NCBI GenBank assembly: GCA_025463615.1
Contig: JAODAU010000080.1
Coordinates: 1-5,853, forward strand
Source: Microbacteriaceae bacterium
Lineage (GTDB): Bacteria > Actinomycetota > Actinomycetes > Actinomycetales > Microbacteriaceae
Direction of reading: 5' to 3'
DNA: 5,853 nt
The notes below the pieces were generated by a model. The model did not search any database, was not told where the DNA came from, and was given only the letters and a program-made list of their open reading frames with translations. The position numbers and the translations under genes were made by a program. Below are positions 1 to 5,853 of this stretch, one piece after another (the first letter of the stretch is position 1; every line of letters starts with the position of its first letter).

Positions 1-159
1 ACCGTGCTGCTCGCCCCGGCGGCGGCATCCATGGACCAATTCACCGACTACGCGGACCGGGGCAACCGATTCGCCGACGCGGTGCGCGAACGGCTGGAGG
101 GCACGGATGACGACGAGCATTCCGCGACCCCGCCCGGCGGGCCGACGCCGGCCGGCTGA
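1..159 (+). CDS. murD: UDP-N-acetylmuramoylalanine--D-glutamate ligase MurD, C-terminal end only
   Basis: Only the last 52 codons are present, read in frame 1 to a TGA at 157-159. The start lies outside the window. The visible protein contains [23 protein letters not shown], which matches the C-terminal MurD signature (VLLSPA.AS.D.F..Y..RG..F in the family). MurD is a cytoplasmic ATP-dependent ligase that adds D-glutamate to UDP-MurNAc-L-Ala. After the conserved block comes a variable tail of about 20 residues (EGTDDDEH, then Pro/Gly-rich) that is probably unstructured. Position directly before ftsW is the normal dcw order. The last 53 bases also encode the start of ftsW in another frame. The identification is secure from the signature plus context, although the ATP-binding and central domains cannot be inspected. 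Confidence 0.93.
   Translation, partial: TVLLAPAAASMDQFTDYADRGNRFADAVRERLEGTDDDEHSATPPGGPTPAG
96..101 (+). promoter_or_regulatory. Ribosome binding site of ftsW
   Basis: GGAGGG lies 5 bases before the ATG at 107 and inside the murD coding sequence. It decides the ftsW start in favour of 107. The next plausible in-frame start that would avoid the murD overlap is a GTG at 221, which has no purine-rich site in front of it. Confidence 0.75.
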
Positions 160-1393
160 CCAGCCCGAGGGCCAGCCGACCGCACCCCGGGCGCCGTCCC
201 GCGGGCCCGCCGCGGTCGTCGTGGTCAAGCGGCTCTTCGCCGCAGAGACCGGCAACTACTTCCTCCTGCTCGGCGCGACCCTCTTCCTCGTCGTCTTCGG
301 CCTGATCATGGTGCTGTCGTCGTCGTCCATCGAGGGGCACAGCCAGCCGGGCGGTGCGTTCGGCGGATTCCTGCGCCAGGTGCTGTTCGCCGTGCTCGGC
401 ATCCCGCTCATGCTCATCGCCGCCCGCATGCCGGCCAGGTTCTGGAAGCGCTGGTCCGGCGTGTTCCTCATCGCCGCGATCGCCCTGCAGCTGCTCGTCG
501 TGCTCACGCCGCTCGGCAGCTCACACGGCGGTAACCGCAACTGGATCACCATCGGCACGTTCAACGCCCAGCCCTCCGAGCTCGTCAAGGTGGCACTGGT
601 GATCTGGCTCGGCTACACGCTGTCGAAGAAGATCGCCGTGATCGACGACTGGCGCGAGCTCATCATGCCGGTCGTGCCCATCGCGGGCGCCGCGATCGGG
701 CTGGTGCTCATCGGTGGTGACCTCGGAACCACGATCATCCTCTCGGCGATCGTGCTCGGATCCTTCTTCTTCGCCGGGGTGAAGCTGCGGTACATCGGGG
801 TGGCCATCGTGGTGGTAGGCATCCTCGGGTTCATCGCCGCCTTCGCAACGGGATCGCGACAGAACCGCATCGGCTCGTACCTGCAGGGCTGCACCTCCGA
901 CGCGACGCAGAGCTGCTGGCAGACCATCCACGGCTGGTGGGCGCTCGCCTCCGGCGGCATCTTCGGCGTGGGGCTCGGCAACTCGAAGGCCAAGTGGTCG
1001 TGGCTGCCCGAGGCCGACAACGACTTCATCTTCGCGATCATCGGCGAGGAGCTCGGGCTGATCGGCGCGATCCTCGTGCTGGTGCTGTTCATCGTGCTCG
1101 CGGTGAGCTTCGTGCGGATCATCCGCGCCAACACCGACCCCTTCGCCCGGATCGCGACCGCCGCCGTGATGGTGTGGCTGGTCGGCCAGGCCTTCGTGAA
1201 CATCGCGGTGGTGCTCGGCATCCTGCCGGTACTGGGCGTGCCCTTACCGCTGATCTCCGCGGGAGGCTCCGCCCTCGTCACCTCGCTCATCGGCATCGGC
1301 ATCGTGCTGTCGTTCGCGCGCCACGCGCCGGTGCGCGACGAGGAGCTCGCAGACCCGATCGCCCAGCCCCCCTCCGACCGGCGGCGCCGGTGA
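107..1393 (+). CDS. ftsW: Septal peptidoglycan polymerase FtsW (SEDS family)
   Basis: A 428-residue polytopic membrane protein of the SEDS family, which polymerises lipid II into septal glycan together with a class B penicillin-binding protein. Residues 1-45 form a Pro/Arg-rich cytoplasmic tail. The first membrane segment is about residues 51-72, and roughly ten segments follow. Family motifs are intact: NRNWI followed by QPSELVK (155-161), [21 protein letters not shown] with the expected catalytic Asp at 306 in the large outer loop, and [11 protein letters not shown] (379-389). The C-terminal tail is short and ends in RRRR. FtsW is preferred over the sister protein RodA because the gene sits between murD and murG. 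The start overlaps murD by 53 bases and the stop overlaps murG by 4 bases. Two cysteines (262 and 270) lie in the outer loop ahead of the catalytic Asp. Codon 380 is TTA, a rare leucine codon in such GC-rich DNA. Confidence 0.96.
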   Translation: MTTSIPRPRPAGRRRPADQPEGQPTAPRAPSRGPAAVVVVKRLFAAETGNYFLLLGATLFLVVFGLIMVLSSSSIEGHSQPGGAFGGFLRQVLFAVLGIPLMLIAARMPARFWKRWSGVFLIAAIALQLLVVLTPLGSSHGGNRNWITIGTFNAQPSELVKVALVIWLGYTLSKKIAVIDDWRELIMPVVPIAGAAIGLVLIGGDLGTTIILSAIVLGSFFFAGVKLRYIGVAIVVVGILGFIAAFATGSRQNRIGSYLQGCTSDATQSCWQTIHGWWALASGGIFGVGLGNSKAKWSWLPEADNDFIFAIIGEELGLIGAILVLVLFIVLAVSFVRIIRANTDPFARIATAAVMVWLVGQAFVNIAVVLGILPVLGVPLPLISAGGSALVTSLIGIGIVLSFARHAPVRDEELADPIAQPPSDRRRR

Positions 1394-2487
1394 CCCGCTA
1401 CCTCCTCGCGGGTGGTGGCACGGCCGGGCACGTCAACCCGCTGCTGGCGGTCGCGGATCGCATCGTCGAGCGCGAGCCGGGCGCCGAGGTGCTCGTGCTC
1501 GGAACGACGCAGGGGCTCGAGGCGCGCCTCGTGCCGGCGCGCGGCTACGAGCTGCTGCCCATCCCGCGGGTCGTGTTCCCGCGCCGGCCGAACGCGGCCG
1601 CGCTGCGCTTTCCGAAGGCGTTCTCGGGGAGTGTCGCCCTCATCCGTTCCCTTATCGTGGACCGCCGTATCGACGTGCTCGTCGGCTTCGGCGGCTACGT
1701 CTCCGGGCCGGCGTACGTCGCCGCGCACCGGGAGGGCATCCCGATCGCCGTTCACGAGGCCAACGCGCGCCCGGGCATCGCCAACCGGCTCGGCGCGCTC
1801 TACACGACCTCGGTCGGCGTCGCGTTCGCCTCGACGCGACTGCGCCACGCGATCTTCGTCGGCATGCCGCTGCGACGGGAGATCGAGACGCTCGACCGTG
1901 CGGCGACCCGCGCCGAGGCGATCCGCTTCTTCGGGCTCGACCCGCGCAGGCCCGTGCTGCTGGTGACCGGCGGCTCGCAGGGCGCGCAGGCCATCAACCA
2001 GACGGTGTGGGACGCCGCACCCGACATCCTCGGTGCCGGCTGGCAGCTGCTCCACATCACCGGCAGTCGCTGGGAGCGCCTCGACCCGGGCCTGCCCGGC
2101 TACGTCGTGCTGCAGTACTGCGACCGCATGGAGCTCGCCCTCGCCGCCGCCGACCTCGCCGTCGCGCGGGCCGGTGCCGCCACGGTGAGCGAGTTCTCCG
2201 CGCTCGGCGTGCCCGCCGTCTACGTGCCGCTGGCGATCGGCAACGGCGAGCAGAAGTTGAACGCCCGCGCCCAGGTGGATGCCGGGGGGGCGCTCATCGT
2301 CGACAACGCCGCCTTCACGCCCGCCTGGGTGCAATCGCAGCTGGTCGCCCTGCTCGAGGACAGGCCGCTCGTCGCCGAGATGGCCGCGCTCACGCGCACC
2401 GTCGGGGTGCTCGACGGCGCGGACCGCATGGTCGACATCATTCCCCGCGCGGTCCCCGGCGGCTCCCGACCCGGGCCGGTAGATTAG
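1390..2487 (+). CDS. murG: UDP-GlcNAc:lipid I N-acetylglucosamine transferase MurG
   Basis: This 365-residue protein is a GT-B fold glycosyltransferase of family GT28 and has the usual family length. It moves GlcNAc from UDP-GlcNAc to lipid I to make lipid II on the inner face of the membrane. The N-terminal Rossmann domain starts with the glycine loop [10 protein letters not shown] (8-17), followed by GFGGYVSGP (99-107) and [12 protein letters not shown] (from 122). The C-terminal nucleotide-sugar domain has GGSQGAQ (194-200), then [15 protein letters not shown] with Glu268 and GNGEQKLNA (284-292), the residues that contact UDP-GlcNAc in the family. The GTG start is chosen because it forms a GTGA overlap with the ftsW stop and because the protein then begins four residues before the first beta strand, as expected. 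No good ribosome binding site precedes it, so translation is probably coupled to ftsW. A run of seven G at 2284-2290 does not break the frame. Confidence 0.97.
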   Translation: MTRYLLAGGGTAGHVNPLLAVADRIVEREPGAEVLVLGTTQGLEARLVPARGYELLPIPRVVFPRRPNAAALRFPKAFSGSVALIRSLIVDRRIDVLVGFGGYVSGPAYVAAHREGIPIAVHEANARPGIANRLGALYTTSVGVAFASTRLRHAIFVGMPLRREIETLDRAATRAEAIRFFGLDPRRPVLLVTGGSQGAQAINQTVWDAAPDILGAGWQLLHITGSRWERLDPGLPGYVVLQYCDRMELALAAADLAVARAGAATVSEFSALGVPAVYVPLAIGNGEQKLNARAQVDAGGALIVDNAAFTPAWVQSQLVALLEDRPLVAEMAALTRTVGVLDGADRMVDIIPRAVPGGSRPGPVD

Positions 2488-2492
2488 CCCGG

Positions 2493-3889
<1,397 letters not shown>

Positions 3890-3893
<4 letters not shown>

Positions 3894-4891
3894 AGCGGCC
3901 CGAGGGTTTCGACCGCCCGCCGGCGCGGGAGCAGCCGAAGCCGGCGCCGCAGAAGCCGGCAGCGCAGAAGCCGGCAGCGCAGAAGCCCGTACCGCAGAAG
4001 CCGGCTCCGCAGAGGCCCGAGAAGCCGACGGCTGGACCGAAGGCCACCAAGGCCCCGAAGGCCCCGAGGTCGGCGCGGGAACCGAAGCCCGAGAAGATCG
4101 CGAAGCCCCCTCGCGAAGACCACGGCGCCGCGGCGCGCGAACTGCGCAAGGCGGAGGCCGCTCGCAGGCGCTACGAGCGCTCCGAGGTCCGCCGGTTCAC
4201 CCGCCGCTCGCGTCGCAGGCGCATCACGCTGGTCGTGGTCGGCGTCGTGTTCCTGCTCACCGGTGCGCTCATCACCGCGGCCGTCTACTCGCCCGCGCTG
4301 TCGCTCAAGCACATCACCATCTCCGGAACCTCGCGCGTGGACCAGAAGGCCGTGCTGCACGCAGTGGACGGCCAGCTGGGCAAGCCCCTCGCCCTCGTCG
4401 ACTTCACGGCGATCCACGCGGCGCTGGCCAAGTTTCCGCTGATCCGCAGCTACGTCACCGAGTCGGTGCCGCCGGACACCCTCGTCATCCGCATCTCCGA
4501 GCGCACCCCGATCGGCGTCATCCAGAGCGCGGCCGGCTTCACCGTGGTGGATGCCGCGGGCGTCGAGCTGCAGCAGTCGCAGACCCGGCCGCCCGGCCTC
4601 CCCATCATCACGAGCGACGCGGCGCTCACGAAGAGCGCGGCGTTCGCGGCATCCGTGCAGGTGCTCATCGCGCTGCCGCCAGCGCTGCTGGCGACGGTCG
4701 ACACGATCACCGCACACACGACGGATGACGTGACCTTCACCCTCACGACCGGCCAGACCGTCACGTGGGGGAGCGCCGACCAGTCCGCGTTCAAGGCCGA
4801 GGTGCTCGCGAACCTGATCAAGGCGAACGGCAGCCCCACCGCGACGTACAACGTGGCCGCGCCGAACCAGGCCGTCGTCGGCTCGAAGTAG
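3890..4891 (+). CDS. ftsQ: Cell division protein FtsQ (POTRA-domain septum protein)
   Basis: A 333-residue single-pass membrane protein with its C-terminal part outside the membrane. In the family it bridges FtsL, FtsB and the septal synthase. Residues 1-100 are a cytoplasmic tail rich in Lys, Pro, Ala and Arg, including a five-residue tandem repeat (about 16-45). A basic stretch ([11 protein letters not shown], 101-111) comes just before one hydrophobic segment (112-133), which sets the inside-out direction. A POTRA domain follows (about 137-210: [10 protein letters not shown]...[10 protein letters not shown]...[31 protein letters not shown]). The rest matches the FtsQ beta domain less clearly and ends in an Asn/Ala-rich tail. 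The GTG start overlaps the murC stop as GTGA with no strong ribosome binding site, which suggests translational coupling. The gene order murC-ftsQ-ftsZ supports the name. The outer domain is weakly conserved in sequence, so the call rests on architecture, POTRA wording and position. Confidence 0.94.
3935..4024 (+). repeat. 15-base tandem repeat inside ftsQ (QKPAA pentapeptide)
   Basis: About six in-frame copies of a 15-base unit encode [25 protein letters not shown] and QRPEK. The copies at 3950-3964 and 3965-3979 are identical, while the others differ by a few bases. The repeat lies in the cytoplasmic tail of FtsQ and is expected to be disordered and positively charged. Because the unit is a multiple of three, gain or loss of copies would change the tail length without breaking the frame. 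Confidence 0.85.
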
Positions 4892-4982
4892 CGACTCGGG
4901 CGATTCACAGCCGGGTGGTTTCCGACACGCGGGGGCGCCTCAGGCATCGTCGCGACGCTCGCGCCTACCGTCAAGAGACCAA

Positions 4983-5020
4983 ACCTATACTGAGCATAAC
5001 TTTAATGCTCAGGTAGAGGT
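4983..5020. repeat. Imperfect inverted repeat over the likely ftsZ promoter
   Basis: The core is a perfect 8-base dyad: CTGAGCAT at 4990-4997 and ATGCTCAG at 5005-5012, separated by the 7 bases AACTTTA. Allowing one mismatch (4987 against 5016) and one unpaired base (5013), the arms extend to ACCT at 4983-4986 and AGGT at 5017-5020, giving 14 pairs. It covers the TATACT hexamer and ends 14 bases before the ftsZ ribosome binding site. It could be an operator for a dimeric regulator, or an RNA hairpin in transcripts running through from ftsQ. No T run follows it, so it is not an intrinsic terminator. Confidence 0.7.
4986..4991 (+). promoter_or_regulatory. Candidate -10 element of an ftsZ promoter
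   Basis: TATACT matches the bacterial -10 consensus TATAAT at 5 of 6 positions and lies in an AT-rich stretch in front of ftsZ. A transcript would start near 4998 and leave a leader of roughly 48 bases. No convincing -35 hexamer is found 16-18 bases upstream (GCCTAC at 17 bases does not match) and there is no TG extension. A second 5-of-6 match, TTTAAT at 5001-5006, also lacks a -35. In other actinobacteria ftsZ is known to have promoters in this gap, which supports the location but not the exact site. Confidence 0.4.
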
Positions 5021-5034
5021 TGAGAGTTTCAAGC

Positions 5035-5039
5035 GGAGG
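5035..5039 (+). promoter_or_regulatory. Ribosome binding site of ftsZ
   Basis: GGAGG lies 6 bases before the GTG at 5046. This is a strong, well-spaced site and it fixes the ftsZ start there rather than at the in-frame GTG at 5073 (Val10), which falls inside the conserved [10 protein letters not shown] stretch. Confidence 0.85.
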
Positions 5040-5045
5040 CCGAAC

Positions 5046-5853
5046 GTGACGTCGAACCAGAACTACCTAGCCGTGATCAAGGTCGTCGGCATAGGCGGCG
5101 GCGGAGTGAACGCCGTCAACCGAATGATCGAGCTGGGCCTCCGCGGGGTCGAGTTCATCGCCATCAACACCGACGCGCAGGCCCTGCTGATGAGCGACGC
5201 CGACGTCAAGCTCGACGTCGGCCGCGAGATCACCCGCGGCCTCGGCGCCGGCGCGGACCCCGAGGTGGGCCGTCGTGCCGCCGAGGATCACGCGGAGGAG
5301 ATCGAGGAGGCCCTGGCGGGGGCAGACATGGTCTTCGTCACCGCGGGCGAGGGCGGCGGCACCGGCACCGGTGGAGCACCCGTCGTGGCCCGCATCGCGA
5401 AGTCGATCGGCGCTCTCACCATCGGCGTGGTCACCAAGCCCTTCGGCTTCGAGGGCCGTCGTCGCCAGGCGCAGGCCGAAGCGGGCGTCGCCCAGCTCAA
5501 AGAAGAGGTCGACACCCTCATCGTGGTGCCGAACGACCGCCTCCTCGAGATCTCCGAGCGCGGCATCTCGATGGTCGAGGCCTTCGGCACCGCCGACCAG
5601 GTGCTCCTCGCCGGTGTCCAGGGCATCACCGACCTGATCACCACCCCCGGCCTCATCAACCTCGACTTCGCCGACGTCAAGAGCGTCATGCAGGGTGCCG
5701 GCAGCGCCCTCATGGGCATCGGCTCGGCGCGCGGCGACGACCGGGCGGTGCAGGCCGCGGAGCTCGCGATCTCCTCGCCGCTGCTCGAGGCCAGCATCGA
5801 CGGGGCCCACGGCGTGCTGCTCTCGATCCAGGGCGGCTCGGACCTCGGGCTGT
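5046..5853 (+). CDS. ftsZ: Cell division GTPase FtsZ, N-terminal 269 residues (cut by window end)
   Basis: FtsZ is the tubulin-like GTPase that polymerises into the division ring and recruits the septal wall machinery. The GTP-binding domain is complete: [22 protein letters not shown] at the start, NTDAQAL, the tubulin signature GGGTGTG (103-109) within [12 protein letters not shown], and PNDRLL. The T7 synergy loop NLDFAD (205-210) provides Asp207 and Asp210, the residues that trigger GTP hydrolysis in the neighbouring subunit. The visible part runs on through [10 protein letters not shown] and SPLLEASI into the C-terminal domain, up to GGSDLGL. The rest of that domain, the linker and the C-terminal peptide that binds partner proteins lie beyond the window. 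The GTG start follows a strong ribosome binding site and the protein then begins as in actinobacterial relatives. The Glu at 102 and Gly at 110 in the signature region are normal for this lineage. Separate leader signals suggest its own regulation. Confidence 0.98.
   Translation, partial: MTSNQNYLAVIKVVGIGGGGVNAVNRMIELGLRGVEFIAINTDAQALLMSDADVKLDVGREITRGLGAGADPEVGRRAAEDHAEEIEEALAGADMVFVTAGEGGGTGTGGAPVVARIAKSIGALTIGVVTKPFGFEGRRRQAQAEAGVAQLKEEVDTLIVVPNDRLLEISERGISMVEAFGTADQVLLAGVQGITDLITTPGLINLDFADVKSVMQGAGSALMGIGSARGDDRAVQAAELAISSPLLEASIDGAHGVLLSIQGGSDLGL

Larger units (their letters stand above)
4892..5045 (+). other. ftsQ-ftsZ intergenic region (ftsZ leader)
   Basis: This 154-base stretch is the only real gap between genes in the window. 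The first half (to about 4970) is GC-rich, with no open frame of note and no hairpin followed by a T run, so no intrinsic terminator is seen after ftsQ. It includes a 10-base perfect palindrome, CGTCGCGACG, at 4948-4957. The second half (about 4971-5034) is much richer in A and T than anything else here and carries the promoter-like and palindromic signals listed separately. Confidence 0.8.

Noticed and set aside
613..2334. Long open frame on the minus strand (573 codons) opposite ftsW and murG
   Set aside because: Its protein is rich in Arg, Asp, Gly and His with no recognisable domain. It lies opposite two certain genes, and long antisense frames are expected in very GC-rich coding DNA.
4924..4928. 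GACAC, the core bound by the sporulation regulator WhiA in Streptomyces, upstream of ftsZ
   Set aside because: The five-base word also occurs several times inside coding regions here (for example in murC near 2635), so one copy in the gap is no evidence of binding.
4948..4957. CGTCGCGACG palindrome after ftsQ as a terminator
   Set aside because: It has no loop to speak of, no following T run, and short GC palindromes are common in this DNA.
4969..4974. TTGACG on the minus strand as a -35 of a divergent promoter
   Set aside because: No acceptable -10 sits 16-18 bases away on that strand, and no minus-strand gene follows.
5346..5381. Glu instead of Met in the FtsZ signature region ([10 protein letters not shown]) as a lost residue
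   Set aside because: The GGGTGTG core is intact and this wording is normal for actinobacterial FtsZ.

Overview
This window is a piece of the chromosomal division and cell wall (dcw) cluster of a high-GC Gram-positive bacterium. The gene order is murD (3' end), ftsW, murG, murC, ftsQ, ftsZ (5' part), all on the + strand. The actinobacterial assignment rests on strong G/C bias at third codon positions, GTG starts, the murC-ftsQ-ftsZ order with no murB or ddl between, and lineage-typical protein wording: MurG GGGTAGHV and GNGEQKLNA, Fts[25 protein letters not shown] and [12 protein letters not shown], and a MurC start of MIKSDFS. The general look is that of Micrococcales, perhaps Microbacteriaceae, but that finer placement is inference from remembered families and not a tree.

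Layout: bases 1-159 are the end of murD. ftsW (107-1393) starts inside murD behind a good ribosome binding site. murG (1390-2487) overlaps ftsW by GTGA. murC (2493-3893) follows 5 bases after murG. ftsQ (3890-4891) overlaps murC by GTGA. These genes are packed like a single translationally coupled operon. The only real gap, 4892-5045, precedes ftsZ (5046 to the window end). It holds an AT-rich stretch with a TATACT -10-like hexamer, a long imperfect palindrome and a strong ribosome binding site, so ftsZ probably has its own control in addition to readthrough.

Function: MurC and MurD add L-Ala and D-Glu to the UDP-MurNAc precursor in the cytoplasm. MurG adds GlcNAc to lipid I to make lipid II at the inner face of the membrane. 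FtsW polymerises lipid II into septal glycan. FtsQ links the septal machine together across the membrane. FtsZ forms the cytoplasmic ring that places it. The window therefore joins septal wall precursor supply to septum assembly.

Nothing here looks like a new system, mobile element, CRISPR array or RNA gene. The points most worth a second look are the palindrome over the likely ftsZ promoter and the Lys/Pro pentapeptide repeat in the cytoplasmic tail of FtsQ.
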